From Phycisphaerae bacterium (GTDB lineage Bacteria; Planctomycetota; Phycisphaerae; Phycisphaerales; Phycisphaeraceae): DNA of 64,000 nt. The stretch covers positions 248,001 to 312,000 of the forward strand of contig JAUIGU010000002.1 in NCBI GenBank assembly GCA_030432595.1, written 5' to 3'. Positions 1 to 9,006 of the stretch are shown here, in pieces. The notes under the pieces were generated by a model. The model saw nothing but the letters and a program-made list of their open reading frames with translations. It did not search any database and was not told where the DNA came from. A program made the position numbers and the translations under genes. The number at the start of each line of letters is the position of its first letter. The first letter of the stretch is position 1.

Positions 1-393
1 CTCGAACTCCGCATCGACGCCGAGCGCAAGCACCTCGAGACGTTCCTGCGTAATGATCTGCCGGCCGGCGATGACCGCCAGCGCCAGCTCGCCGTCGCGC
101 TGCGCGAACATCACGAAGTCTTCCTCGTTGGGGTTGAATGTCCACGCCCCGACCCGGTTCCGGTCGTGCCATTGCCGGAAGACATGTTCGCCGCGCGTCT
201 CGGTCAGCATGATGACGCCGAGCCCACGGCCGAGCCGTTTCGCGTTGTCGGCCGCGGCGTCCAGGAAGGTTTCGTGATCGAACGCGCGGTAGACGTGGAC
301 GTGCGTGTCCACGCACAGCGGCCCGGGGATCAGGCCGGTCTGTTCGGAGGCTTGGGGTTCGGTTGCGGGGGGCGGCTCGGTGATGCTCATCAT
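1..393 (-). CDS. Hypothetical protein with a DTHVH motif, 3' end outside window (partial)
   Basis: The frame runs open from an ATG at 393 (second ATG at 390) to the window edge, giving 131 residues and no stop. It shares an ATGA overlap with the stop of the upstream gene. After a Pro/Glu-rich start it reads CVDTHVHVYRAFD (about residues 27-39), a D-x-H-x-H pattern like the first metal-binding strand of PHP or amidohydrolase-type phosphoesterases. I cannot place it in a named family. Metal-dependent hydrolase is a guess from that motif only. The coupling to the DUF457 gene suggests shared expression at the edge of the polysaccharide locus. Confidence 0.6.
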   Translation of the reverse strand, partial: MMSITEPPPATEPQASEQTGLIPGPLCVDTHVHVYRAFDHETFLDAAADNAKRLGRGLGVIMLTETRGEHVFRQWHDRNRVGAWTFNPNEEDFVMFAQRDGELALAVIAGRQIITQERLEVLALGVDAEFE

Positions 394-1004
394 GTCGTCA
401 CCCCCGAACGCACGGGGCCGGCGGTGTCGGAGGGCCGGACGCATCGCGCCAACGCCCACCCCAGCGCGGCCATGAGCGCGGCGAAGCCGAGTTCGGTGAC
501 CAGCGTCAGCGCGTGGTGCCCGACGTCTTTCCAGTTGGAGTGCTCAACGCCCACGAACAGGTAGATCGGCGATCCGACGCGGTCGGCGTTGATCGGCCAC
601 CACAACCCCACGCCCCGGCCGGGCGTCAGCCAGTCCATGAGGACGTGCGAGGCGTACGCCCCGGTCCCGATAACCCAGAGCCAGCCCCAGGGCAGCGCGG
701 CGTCGCCGAGGTGATCGCCCGGTGGATTGCTTCGAGGCGGGAACACAAGGCCGCGCACCAGCACCGCCCACACCACGCCGAACAGCCCGGCCAGCAGCAG
801 CGAGTGCGTCGGCCCGCCGTGGAGTTTGAACGGCCCGGCACCGAGCACGAGCCCCAGTGCGATGTCGAGGTCGGGGGCGAGCAGCGCAAACACGACCGCG
901 GCTTGGAATAGCCACCGCCGGCCACGGGTCAGCGCACGCAACCGCGCCCTCAGCGGCGGGGCCACGGCCAGCAACAGCGAGCTGTGGGCGAGTGGGGAAG
1001 GCAT
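390..1004 (-). CDS. Membrane-bound metal-dependent hydrolase, DUF457/YdjM-like
   Basis: This is a 204-residue polytopic inner-membrane protein. It shows the features I associate with DUF457 (LexA-binding inner-membrane-associated putative hydrolase, YdjM type): APDLD near residue 45, HGGPTHS near residues 62-68, SHVLMDWLTP near residues 120-130 and a WWPI segment. The conserved Asp and His residues lie at membrane edges and probably bind metal. Four to five hydrophobic segments are visible, the last near the C-terminus. The substrate is unknown; phospholipid or glycolipid hydrolysis has been proposed for relatives. It overlaps the downstream gene by 4 nt and is 91 nt from the glycosyltransferase upstream. 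Confidence 0.8.
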   Translation of the reverse strand: MPSPLAHSSLLLAVAPPLRARLRALTRGRRWLFQAAVVFALLAPDLDIALGLVLGAGPFKLHGGPTHSLLLAGLFGVVWAVLVRGLVFPPRSNPPGDHLGDAALPWGWLWVIGTGAYASHVLMDWLTPGRGVGLWWPINADRVGSPIYLFVGVEHSNWKDVGHHALTLVTELGFAALMAALGWALARCVRPSDTAGPVRSGVTT

Positions 1005-1058
1005 GGAGAAACCCGTCGCTGCCGGTCCGGGCTCTGAAAAGGCTGTGCGTCGCGAAAC

Positions 1059-1085
1059 AGAGCCGGGAGCGTGAGCGACCGGTGG
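1059..1085. repeat. Dispersed GAGCCGGGAGCGTGAGCG repeat, copy 1
   Basis: This short intergenic element reads AGAGCCGGGAGCGTGAGCGA followed by CCGG. A closely related copy lies at 56615-56641 (AGAGCCGGGCGCGTGAGCGT, then CCGG). Both can fold around a GTGA loop and both sit between genes. From memory, similar GC-rich elements are common between planctomycete genes, but I cannot check that here. Confidence 0.55.
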
Positions 1086-1095
1086 CTTCCGCGTC

Positions 1096-2184
1096 TCACG
1101 CCGCGTCGGTCATGCGGGGCGTGCTGTGTTGGCCCGGCGTGTCGCCGTTGGTCGGCGTCGCGGCGGTGAACACATCGCGCACTTTGTACGGCGGGCGGTT
1201 CTGGCTCTCGTGGTAGATGCGCACCATCAGCTCGGACAGCACGCCCATCATCAGGAAGATCACGCCCATCAGGAACGTCATCATCGCGAACAGCACGAAG
1301 ATGTTGTCGTTGAGCATGACCGGGCTGTTGTGCTCGGTGAGCCAACCGAACTTCTGGATCAGCGCCACGAACAGCGACGCGAACGCCACCGCGAACGTCC
1401 CGGCCGCCAGCTTGCCGAAGAAATAGATCGGCTTGGTGAGGTAGTCGCCCAGGAACTTCACGGTCAGCAGGTCCAGCAGCACCTTGAACGTGCGCTTCAG
1501 GCCGTATTTCGACGCCCCGAACTCGCGGGCGCGGTGGTTGACGACCATCTCGGTGATGCGGGCGCCCCGCCACTTGCAGATCGCCGGGAGGAACCGGTGC
1601 ATCTCGCCGTAGATCGTGACGTCTTCGAGCACCTTGCGGCGGTACGCCTTCATCGAGCAGCCGAAGTCGTGGATCTCCGTGGTCCACGTGAGCTTCTTGA
1701 TCAGGCGGTTGGCGATGATCGAGGGGAACCGGCGGGAGAGCAGTTTGTCCTGCCGCTCTTTGCGCCAGCCCGAGACGATGTCCCACTTGCCGGGCGCGTC
1801 GCCGTTCTCGTCGAGCTTGGCGACCAGCCTGGGGATGTCGGCGGGGTCGTTCTGCAGGTCGCCGTCCATGGGCACGATGACCTTGCCGCGCGCGTGGTCG
1901 AAGCCCGCGGCGGTGGCGGCGGTCTGGCCGAAGTTCCGCATCAGTTCGATGACGGTGACGCGCGGGTCGCCGGCGGTGCATTCACGCAGCGCGCCGACGG
2001 TGTCGTCCCACGAGCCGTCGGAGATGAAGAGCACCTCGTAGGCGTCGCCCGCGGCGGCGCGCTCGTCCATGACCTCGGCGATCTGCGCGTAGAGCTTGGC
2101 GACGCTCTCCTGCTCGTTGTACACGGGGACCACGATGGAGACGTCGAGCGACGCGCGGGAATCGGCGGTGGAGCGTGGCGTCAT
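1096..2184 (-). CDS. GT2 glycosyltransferase with two C-terminal membrane helices (DPM1/ArnC-like)
   Basis: This is a 362-residue family-2 glycosyltransferase. SIVVPVYNEQES (about residues 16-27) opens the nucleotide-sugar fold, DGSWDDT lies near residue 56, and MDGDLQNDP near residue 106 supplies the metal-binding DxD-type Asp residues. Two hydrophobic hairpins follow (about 255-280 and 292-320), the arrangement of undecaprenyl-phosphate sugar transferases such as ArnC and GtrB. It probably loads a sugar onto the polyprenyl carrier at the cytoplasmic face. The ATG at 2184 overlaps the stop of the upstream glycosyltransferase (ATGA), which fixes the start. The C-terminal tail past about residue 335 is polar and low in complexity. 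Confidence 0.88.
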   Translation of the reverse strand: MTPRSTADSRASLDVSIVVPVYNEQESVAKLYAQIAEVMDERAAAGDAYEVLFISDGSWDDTVGALRECTAGDPRVTVIELMRNFGQTAATAAGFDHARGKVIVPMDGDLQNDPADIPRLVAKLDENGDAPGKWDIVSGWRKERQDKLLSRRFPSIIANRLIKKLTWTTEIHDFGCSMKAYRRKVLEDVTIYGEMHRFLPAICKWRGARITEMVVNHRAREFGASKYGLKRTFKVLLDLLTVKFLGDYLTKPIYFFGKLAAGTFAVAFASLFVALIQKFGWLTEHNSPVMLNDNIFVLFAMMTFLMGVIFLMMGVLSELMVRIYHESQNRPPYKVRDVFTAATPTNGDTPGQHSTPRMTDAA

Positions 2185-3497
2185 GGGATCGAGACCCGTT
2201 GGGAGTAGGAGGCGTCGTGCGGGCGCGCCGCGGGACCGGTCGGGTCCGCGGTGTTGTCCCGTTCATCGGCCGGGGGGGGCGGCGGCGTTGGGCCGTCGTG
2301 ATTATCGGGCACGGACGCCCGGGCGGTGCGGACCCACTGCGTCTGCGGCCCGGTGACCATGCCGGCGTAGATCGGGAACTTCCAGACGGCGTACGCCGGC
2401 GCCAGCGCCAGGGTCTTGAGGTCGATCACGCCGCGCCCGAACCGCAGCGCCACCGCCAGGACGGTCAGCCCCAACAGCAGCCCCAACGCCGTCAGCGCCC
2501 AAGCCGGCCACCACACGCCGGCCGCCGCGCCGTTGACCACGCTCAACCCCCACGCCGCCACAAACAAGAACGCCAGCAGCGACAGCGGCGGCACCGCGAG
2601 GTCCAGCCCGACCGCGAGCAGGCCCGGCCGACCCAGCAGCCCCTTGGCGATCAGCTTCGGGCTGCGCGTCAGCATGGTCGTGAGGTAGCCCTGTTCCCAG
2701 CGGGTGCGTTGGACGAGGGTCGCGTCGCTGTCGGCGGGGCGCGACGTGACGCCCGCTTCGAGGCAGAAAGTCGCGGGGTGGCCCGCCGCCAACAAGTCCA
2801 ACCCCATCGACAGGTCCTCGACCAGGTCGTGCCGGGCCAGGTCAACCGCGTCGAGGGTCATCCAGGGGAAAGCCATGCCCGTGCCCTGCAACAAGGCCGG
2901 CAGTTGGAACGTGTGCAGGCCGCGCTGGCGCACGACGTTCTTCACGAGAAACGCGAAGGTGGAGATCTGCCCCATGCGCTGCGACGCGGCCACGGGTTCG
3001 AGGACGTACGCGCCCTGCACCGGGAACCCGCCGTTGCCCGCCACCGCCGCGAGGCGGCCGAGCGCATCAGGCTTGAGCAGGCAGTCCGCATCGATCAGCA
3101 CCACCACCGCGGGCGGGTCGCGGCGCAAGGCGTCCATGCCGGCGGCAAGCGCGTAGCTCTTGCCGCGCCGCTCCTCATCAAACCGCTCCACGACCTCGAC
3201 GCCGTCGTATTGGCGGGCGACGTCGGCGGTGGCGTCGGTGCAGTTGTCGGCGACGACGACGACACGGTCGCCGGGAAGGGTCTGCTCGAGGACGGAGGCG
3301 AGCGTTGCGCCCAGGCCCGCTGCTTCGTTGTGGGCCGGGATGATCACGCCCAGCCGCGGCCGGGCCTGCGGGATCGCCGCCGCCACATGTGGCCGGGGCG
3401 GCAGGAAAGCGAGCAGACACTCGACGATGAACACCACCACCGGGACGGCGACGGCCAGCCCGATCAGCACAGTCACGATGGTCAACGCGGTCGTCAA
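2181..3497 (-). CDS. Membrane GT2 glycosyltransferase (cellulose-synthase/N-acetylglucosaminyltransferase-like)
   Basis: This 438-residue protein starts with a membrane segment (about residues 4-30), then a GT2 domain with IIPAHNEA near residue 50, DNCTDAT near residue 80, the DADCLL metal site near residue 137 and QRTRWEQGYL near residue 260. The last is the Q-x-x-R-W signature of processive and membrane-bound GT2 enzymes. Two or three further membrane helices follow (about 285-350). It probably extends or transfers a polysaccharide repeat at the membrane. The start at 3497 is a TTG sharing TTGA with the upstream stop; a GTG at 3476 is an alternative. The Pro/Asp-rich C-terminus looks disordered. 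Confidence 0.85.
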   Translation of the reverse strand: MTTALTIVTVLIGLAVAVPVVVFIVECLLAFLPPRPHVAAAIPQARPRLGVIIPAHNEAAGLGATLASVLEQTLPGDRVVVVADNCTDATADVARQYDGVEVVERFDEERRGKSYALAAGMDALRRDPPAVVVLIDADCLLKPDALGRLAAVAGNGGFPVQGAYVLEPVAASQRMGQISTFAFLVKNVVRQRGLHTFQLPALLQGTGMAFPWMTLDAVDLARHDLVEDLSMGLDLLAAGHPATFCLEAGVTSRPADSDATLVQRTRWEQGYLTTMLTRSPKLIAKGLLGRPGLLAVGLDLAVPPLSLLAFLFVAAWGLSVVNGAAAGVWWPAWALTALGLLLGLTVLAVALRFGRGVIDLKTLALAPAYAVWKFPIYAGMVTGPQTQWVRTARASVPDNHDGPTPPPPPADERDNTADPTGPAARPHDASYSQRVSIP

Positions 3498-4828
3498 GGC
3501 GTGTCCTGTTGAGCAACTCCCACGGCCGCGGGCACGGCCGACATCTCCTCCACGGCATCGACGACGCCCGGAGCCCCGTCAGCACTATCGGCGGTCACCG
3601 GCGCGGCGCTCAACCCGTCGATGGTCGCACGTAGCTTCGCCGCCTCGGTCGCCGCGTCGTGCCGGGCCCGGACGCGCTCGGCACCGACACGGCCCCAGTC
3701 GCGCAGCTGCTCCGCATCGGCCGATAACACGCGCTCCAGCGCGCCGACCAGCGCATCGAGCGACCCGGCCGGCACGAGCTGCCCGCACCGCTCGTCCACC
3801 AGTTCCGGGATGCCCGCGACGTACGTGCTCACCACCGGCCGCCCCATCGCCAACGCCTCCATGATCACCACCGGCAACCCCTCGGCGAAACTCGGCAACA
3901 CCATCGCCCGCGCCGCCCGCAGATGGTCCCGCACCTCCTGAGCCGAAGCCCAGCCGGTGATGGTGACGCGGTCACCGATGCCCTCGGCGTCGATCAGCGC
4001 CTCGACCTGCGGCCGCATGTCGCCGTCGCCGACGAGCACGAGTTCGCCATCGAAACCGCGGCGCTTGAGTTCCGCGACGGCGCGACACAGCAGTAGTTGA
4101 CCCTTCTGCTCGCACAAACGCCCGACGCACACGAAACGGCGGTTGGATGAAGCGTCCGGCACGTCGGTCACTGCGCCGGGTTCAAAGAACACCGGGTCCA
4201 GCCCGCAGTGCACCTCGACCACCTTGTCCCAGTGTTCGGCGTCGAGCCAGCGGTAGAGCTGACTGCGCCCGAAACTCGAGATCGCGACGACGAACGCGGC
4301 GTCTTCGGACTTTTCTTTCAACGACAGCGCGTGCGGGCCGTCGAACTCCTCGGGGCCATGCGCCGTAAAGCTGTACGGGATGCCGGTGAGCGTGTGCGTC
4401 AGCCGGGCGACCGCGGCGGGGTTGGTGCCGAAGTGGGCGTGGAGGTGGCCCACGCCCTGCGCTTCAACATGTTTGGCCAGGGCGCACGCCTCGGCGAGGT
4501 AGACCAGGTGTTTGACGACCCCGGCATTGGGGTTGCGCCGCCCCATCGCGACGGCCTTCTTCAACGCCGAACACCACGGCCCGGGGCGTTTCAACAGATT
4601 CGACAACACCGGGCCAAGCAAACCCTTCACGCCGCCCGCCAGCAGCACCGTGGTCTTCGTCGCCTCGTCCCGGTCGTCGGGGTCGGCGAGCTGCCCGCCG
4701 TCGCGGATCGAGAAGCGGACGACCGGCCGGCCCGCCGCCACATGCGCGCGGATTTCCCGGCGGATGAAGCTGTGGCTCACCGCCGGGTAGCGGTTCACCA
4801 GGTACGCCAGGGGTCGGGGTTCGGGCAT
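3494..4828 (-). CDS. GT4 glycosyltransferase, colanic-acid WcaL-like
   Basis: This is a 444-residue GT-B fold transferase. The N-terminal domain starts LAYLVNRYPAVSHSFIRREI, typical of WcaL/AmsK-type exopolysaccharide transferases. HLHAHFGTNPA lies near residue 132, FVCVGRLCEQKGQ near residue 230 opens the C-terminal donor domain, and FAEGLPVVIMEALAMGRPVV near residues 305-325 is the E-x7-E nucleotide-sugar motif. The frame stays open upstream to 5755, but that part only mirrors the next gene. The ATG at 4828 starts the conserved domain, so I use it. The stop overlaps the next gene by 4 nt. Confidence 0.88.
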   Translation of the reverse strand: MPEPRPLAYLVNRYPAVSHSFIRREIRAHVAAGRPVVRFSIRDGGQLADPDDRDEATKTTVLLAGGVKGLLGPVLSNLLKRPGPWCSALKKAVAMGRRNPNAGVVKHLVYLAEACALAKHVEAQGVGHLHAHFGTNPAAVARLTHTLTGIPYSFTAHGPEEFDGPHALSLKEKSEDAAFVVAISSFGRSQLYRWLDAEHWDKVVEVHCGLDPVFFEPGAVTDVPDASSNRRFVCVGRLCEQKGQLLLCRAVAELKRRGFDGELVLVGDGDMRPQVEALIDAEGIGDRVTITGWASAQEVRDHLRAARAMVLPSFAEGLPVVIMEALAMGRPVVSTYVAGIPELVDERCGQLVPAGSLDALVGALERVLSADAEQLRDWGRVGAERVRARHDAATEAAKLRATIDGLSAAPVTADSADGAPGVVDAVEEMSAVPAAVGVAQQDTP

Positions 4829-4884
4829 GACTTCAAGCCTACGCGAGCACCACCGCGTCCGTGTTGAGCCCCACCCGCCCGGCC

Positions 4885-5928
4885 TCAGGCCGGCGGCACG
4901 CCCAGGACCGCGCCGGCGGGCGGGCCCGTGATCTCCGTGTCCTTGCGGTTCCGCGTCGCCAGCGCGTCGTCGTTGCGCAGCGGGCCGTGCGCCTCGATCC
5001 ACACCGGCGTCTGCGCTTCGTTCACCAGGCGCGTCGCGTTGGGCTTGCCGCGCAGCAGGCACATCCACTGGTACCGCCGGAGGAACCGCCGGAAGGTCAG
5101 GTCTTCGTAGCGCGGCTTGCTCTGCGCCATGGCCTTGACGAAGCCCCACCACATCGACGCCCCGCCCAGGACCGCTGGCGGTCGCGTCATGCGGTAAAGC
5201 GCGCTGGCGGTCATGTACGCCAGGCTCGTGCCCATGAACCACTGCCCGAAACCGTGCCGTTGCCGGCCGGTGAAGATGCCCTTCTGGCTCGACCCCATCG
5301 GGCGCAGGTGGATGAAGCGCAAGTCGTCGTGCTCCCACGAGCAGGCGATCCAGCCGTGCATCCGGCAGCGGTGGCAGTCGATGCCGTCCCACATCACCTG
5401 CGAGACGAACCCGCCGATCTCTTCGAAGCACGCCCGGCGGTAGAACTTGATCATGCCGACCGACATCTCGTCGCCGCACTTCTCGCTGACCAGCGATCCG
5501 GTGAAGTCCTTGGCGGGGTTGTCGGCGCCGGGGTAGTACGGCTTGCCGGAACACGTGCCGAAGCGCGGGTTGCGCTCCATCTGGTTGATCAGCGTCTCGA
5601 AGTACCCTGGCGGCAGGTCGAGGTCCATGTCGATCTTGCAGACGTAGTCGTAGTCCTGAGGGTCGATCGCGCGGTAGCCCTCGTAGAACGCCTCGATGAC
5701 GCCCGGGCCGACACGCCGCCCGCCCGCGTTGGTGCGGCGGACGACTTGCAGGCACGGGTGCTTCTTCGCGTATTCGTCGAGGATCGCCGGCGTGTCGTCG
5801 GTCGATCCGTCATCGACGACGACCCACTTGGTCGGCGGCTCGGTCTGGTTCAGCACGCTGTCGAGCGTGCGGCGCGCAAACTCGGCCTCGTCCCGGACCG
5901 GGCTGATCAGGCAGTAGCGGCGGCTCAT
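4885..5928 (-). CDS. GT2 family glycosyltransferase
   Basis: This 347-residue protein begins with RYCLISPVRDEAE, followed by VVDDGSTDDTPAI (about 36-48) and CKIDMDLDLPPGYF near residue 100, where the Asp residues correspond to the metal-binding DxD site. No clear membrane span is seen, so it is probably cytosolic or peripheral. The C-terminal third has a conserved-looking Trp/Arg-rich stretch (about residues 225-290) of the sort that shapes the acceptor site. Its ATG overlaps the stop of the upstream GT4 gene by 4 nt. A 56-nt gap separates it from the next gene downstream. Donor and acceptor sugars cannot be read from the sequence. Confidence 0.85.
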   Translation of the reverse strand: MSRRYCLISPVRDEAEFARRTLDSVLNQTEPPTKWVVVDDGSTDDTPAILDEYAKKHPCLQVVRRTNAGGRRVGPGVIEAFYEGYRAIDPQDYDYVCKIDMDLDLPPGYFETLINQMERNPRFGTCSGKPYYPGADNPAKDFTGSLVSEKCGDEMSVGMIKFYRRACFEEIGGFVSQVMWDGIDCHRCRMHGWIACSWEHDDLRFIHLRPMGSSQKGIFTGRQRHGFGQWFMGTSLAYMTASALYRMTRPPAVLGGASMWWGFVKAMAQSKPRYEDLTFRRFLRRYQWMCLLRGKPNATRLVNEAQTPVWIEAHGPLRNDDALATRNRKDTEITGPPAGAVLGVPPA

Positions 5929-7334
5929 CGCGTTACGCCCCTCTTGGGCGGGTTGTTGATTGGCGTTGCAGGCGCTGACTCTTGCCCCCCGTGTTCATGC
6001 CCCGATGCGCCGGGAAACGCTCCGTCGAACGCGGACTCGAGCCGGTCGAGGTTCACGTCGGCGGCGAATTCTTCGGCGACACGGGCCCGGGCGGCCTTGC
6101 CCATCCGCTCTCGCCGGCGGGGTTGCGTGAGCACGGCGTCCAACGCCGACACCAGCATATCCACGTCGCCGGGTTCGACCAACGCCCCGCAGTCGGCATC
6201 CACAATCAACTCGCGGATCGCCGGCAGGTCGCCGCTGATCACCGGCTTGCCGCACGCCATCGCCTCCATCAGCACCACAGGGATGCCGTCGCGGTCACCG
6301 TCGTCCGCGGGCACGCACGGCAGCGCAAACGCGGTGCAGCCGCGCATGCGCGCCCGCACCTGCCGGTTGCTCGCGTCCCCGGTGAATTCAACGTTCCGCG
6401 ATAGCTTCAAATCCTGGACCTTCCGTTCGAGGCGACCGCGCTCCGGGCCGTCGCCCATGATCACCAGCATCGGCCCGGCGGCGCGACCGGTTGAACCTCC
6501 GTCCGAGAAATCCCGCCTTAATCCGTGCCGCTCCAGCCACGCCGACCACGCCTCCAGCAGGACCGCAAAGCCCTTCTTGGGCACCAGCCGGCCGACGGCG
6601 AGCAGTTCGATCGCCCGGAGGTCTGCCTCCGGATCGCCCGACCTTGCCTCGTCATCCTCGACGGGCGCAAACTCGGCGAGGTCCACACCGCAGCGGATCA
6701 CCGGCAGTTGGGCATCGCGCAACCCCGCCTCCACCTCCCGGTAGAACCCGCGGTGCCACGCGCTGATGCACGCGACGAAGTCTGCCCGGCGAAGCTTGGC
6801 CCGCAGCAGTTGCCGGTCCCGGAACAGGTCCGCCGCGTGGCCCGTGAAACTGAACGCGCAGCTCAGCGCGTCCGCGGCCACCATCGCGATCGTCGCGGGC
6901 ACGTGGGCCATGTGCGCGTGGATGCGTTGCACCGCGCCGGGTTGGTTCACGTCGCCGAAGCGTTGCCGGAGTTGCCGCGCGAGCGATAACCCGCCGAGCA
7001 TCTGCCCAAACACCTTCGGCCACGCCGTGAACTTCACGTCGCGCGACCCGCACACGTCCCGCACCAACCGCCACGCCACGCCCGGCCGACGCAACAACTC
7101 GCACAACCCCCGCCCGACGAAACCCGGCGCATACACCACGACCGCCTCGCACGCCAGCGCATCAAGCGCCGGCTCGCCGAGGTCCCGCTCCGGCACACGG
7201 ACCGACGCCGGCACCACGCCGCGCCCGCGCGCCCGCAGCCCCAGCACCTCGCGGTACACAAACGTCTCGGAACGCTTGGGCAACTGCGATCCGACGTACA
7301 CGACCCGGCCGGCCGGCGCGGCGTCACGCGTCAT
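5925..7334 (-). CDS. GT4 glycosyltransferase
   Basis: This is a 469-residue GT-B transferase. It starts GRVVYVGSQLPKRSETFVYR, an acceptor-domain strand seen in WcaL-like enzymes. HAHMAHVPATIA lies near residue 142, LLAVGRLVPKKGF near residue 250, and DGIPVVLMEAMACGKPVI near residue 365 is the E-x7-E donor motif. It overlaps the acyltransferase gene upstream by 11 nt and the GT2 gene downstream by 4 nt, so expression is probably coupled. About 30 polar residues at the C-terminus look disordered. Confidence 0.88.
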   Translation of the reverse strand: MTRDAAPAGRVVYVGSQLPKRSETFVYREVLGLRARGRGVVPASVRVPERDLGEPALDALACEAVVVYAPGFVGRGLCELLRRPGVAWRLVRDVCGSRDVKFTAWPKVFGQMLGGLSLARQLRQRFGDVNQPGAVQRIHAHMAHVPATIAMVAADALSCAFSFTGHAADLFRDRQLLRAKLRRADFVACISAWHRGFYREVEAGLRDAQLPVIRCGVDLAEFAPVEDDEARSGDPEADLRAIELLAVGRLVPKKGFAVLLEAWSAWLERHGLRRDFSDGGSTGRAAGPMLVIMGDGPERGRLERKVQDLKLSRNVEFTGDASNRQVRARMRGCTAFALPCVPADDGDRDGIPVVLMEAMACGKPVISGDLPAIRELIVDADCGALVEPGDVDMLVSALDAVLTQPRRRERMGKAARARVAEEFAADVNLDRLESAFDGAFPGASGHEHGGQESAPATPINNPPKRGVTR

Positions 7335-7962
7335 CGCCCGCCTCCGCGTTCGCGTCGGGCCCGTAGCCGTCGCGGAACCGCTTGACCGTCGCCGGCACCC
7401 CCGCCACCACCGCCCCGTCGGGGACGTCGCGCGTCACCACCGCGTTCGCCGCCACCACCGCGCCGCGCCCGATCGTCACGCCTTTCAATACCACCGCGCC
7501 CCGCGCCACCCACGCCCCGTCGCCGATCTGCACCGGTGCCGCGTCGTGCGGCTGCTGCCGCATCGGCTCGCCGGGCGCGACGCCGTGGTTGCCGTCACGG
7601 ATGCCGACGTACTCGCCGATCAGCACGTCGTCCCCGATCTCCACCGCCGCGTGCGACACGATAAACGTCCCCGCGTTGATGCGGACGTTCGACCCGACCG
7701 TGATCGAGCCCGCGCCCGCGGTTTCCAGCCACACGCGCGCCCCGAACCGGACGTGCTCACCCAGTTTCAGCCGGCAGCCCGGTGACGCGTCCACCGCCCC
7801 GTCGAAACGCGTGGTGCGCGGCACCGTGCCGTCCACCCGCGCCCGCAGCCGAACCAGCGCGCGGTAGCGCACACACGCCTGGCCCACACCGTGCAACTCC
7901 CGGGCCAGCGCCGCGTGCGCATCGGCCACGGCGTCGTAGATCGTGTACACCACATCCTTCAT
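7324..7962 (-). CDS. Left-handed beta-helix acyltransferase (WcaF/maltose-acetyltransferase-like)
   Basis: The 212-residue protein has hexapeptide repeats (ITVGSNVRINAGTF, VEIGDDVLIGEYVGI, VQIGDGAWVARGAVVLKGVT, IGRGAVVAANAVVTRDV; about residues 85-190) that build a left-handed beta-helix. DGNHG near residue 130 holds the likely catalytic His. It ends with the usual PDGAVVAGVPA turn and a short tail. The family moves acetyl groups from acetyl-CoA to sugar hydroxyls, so this probably O-acetylates the polysaccharide or a precursor. It lies 3 nt from the upstream glycosyltransferase and overlaps the downstream one by 11 nt. Confidence 0.88.
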   Translation of the reverse strand: MKDVVYTIYDAVADAHAALARELHGVGQACVRYRALVRLRARVDGTVPRTTRFDGAVDASPGCRLKLGEHVRFGARVWLETAGAGSITVGSNVRINAGTFIVSHAAVEIGDDVLIGEYVGIRDGNHGVAPGEPMRQQPHDAAPVQIGDGAWVARGAVVLKGVTIGRGAVVAANAVVTRDVPDGAVVAGVPATVKRFRDGYGPDANAEAGDDA

Positions 7963-7965
7963 GGC

Positions 7966-9006
7966 TTAACCCGCGCCCGCCCCCGCCGCCGGAGCGCCCG
8001 GCGCATTCGCCCCGGCCTTGTATTCGATCAGCCCGGTGCGCTTGCCGGTCAGCCGGCCCCAGAGGTACTGCAACACGCCCCAGCCCGCGGCCGGCCGGCA
8101 CGCCACGTTCGCCGCCGCGTAACGCAGCGAGTCGCCCCACGGGTACCCGCGCATCACGCACCAACGCATCATCCGCGCCGTCCACCACGCGTACGGCAGC
8201 ATCAACACCAACGCCGCCGGCCACCACATAAACGCGGCCACGACAATCAACACCGGCAACACCAACCCCTGCAACACCAGCGCCACCGCCCGCGTCAGCC
8301 AACCCCGGCCGTGCCCCTTGCGGTGCAGCCAGCCGACCTCCGCGTAAGCGTGCCCCGACCGCCGGCTGCGCTTCCAGTACTCACCGAACCGCCGCATCGC
8401 GATGTCGTGCCAGCACATCAAACCGTCCAGCCGCTCGATCCGCCAGCCCGCGTCGCGCAGGCGATAACTCAGCTCCGGCTCTTCGCCGGCGATCAATGTC
8501 GGGTTCCACCCGCCGACCTGCGCCATCGGTCCCACCCGCACCAGCGCGTCGCCGCCGAAGTACGGCACCTCGCCCGGCTCCAGGTTCCAGTCCATGTCGA
8601 TCAGCCGGTTCCACACCGACCCGTCCATGTCCTCCTCGTGCCGACGCCCGGTCACCGCCACGATGTTTTCGTCGGTGTCCAGGTGCGCCCGCGCCGCGTC
8701 GAGCCAGCCCGCTTCCATCACGCAGTCGCCGTCGATGAAGTGGACGAGGTCCACCGGCGCGTGGCGCGCCAGCCAATCCAACCCCGCCTGCCGGCCGCGC
8801 GCCGCGGTCATCTTCCCGCCCGACAACTCGACCACCGCCACGCCCAGCCCGCGCGCGAGGTCCACGCTGCCGTCGCTCGACGCCGAGTCGACGTAGACCA
8901 CCGCCGTGTCGTCACGCCGCACCGACTCGAGACAACGCCGCAGCCGCGGCCCCTCGTTGCGGCCGATCACCACGACGCCGACTTTGTTCGTTTCCGTCGC
9001 ACTCAC
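7966..9006 (-). CDS. GT2 glycosyltransferase with membrane helices
   Basis: The 346-residue protein starts from a GTG that shares GTGA with the upstream stop. VGVVVIGRNEGPRL opens the GT2 fold, YVDSASSDGSVDLA lies near residue 55, and DLVHFIDGDCVMEAGW near residue 87 carries the metal-binding Asp residues. ERLDGLMCWHD (about 198-208) is a likely acceptor-site segment. Two membrane helices (about residues 240-275) follow, and the last 20 residues are Ala/Gly-rich. The layout suits a transferase working on a lipid-linked acceptor. Confidence 0.85.
   Translation of the reverse strand: MSATETNKVGVVVIGRNEGPRLRRCLESVRRDDTAVVYVDSASSDGSVDLARGLGVAVVELSGGKMTAARGRQAGLDWLARHAPVDLVHFIDGDCVMEAGWLDAARAHLDTDENIVAVTGRRHEEDMDGSVWNRLIDMDWNLEPGEVPYFGGDALVRVGPMAQVGGWNPTLIAGEEPELSYRLRDAGWRIERLDGLMCWHDIAMRRFGEYWKRSRRSGHAYAEVGWLHRKGHGRGWLTRAVALVLQGLVLPVLIVVAAFMWWPAALVLMLPYAWWTARMMRWCVMRGYPWGDSLRYAAANVACRPAAGWGVLQYLWGRLTGKRTGLIEYKAGANAPGAPAAGAGAG

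Noticed and set aside
4829-5755. Upstream extension of the GT4 frame (3494-4828), giving a 753-residue protein
   Set aside because: The extra part is antiparallel-frame shadow of the GT2 gene at 4885-5928, with Arg/Pro-rich sequence and no domain.
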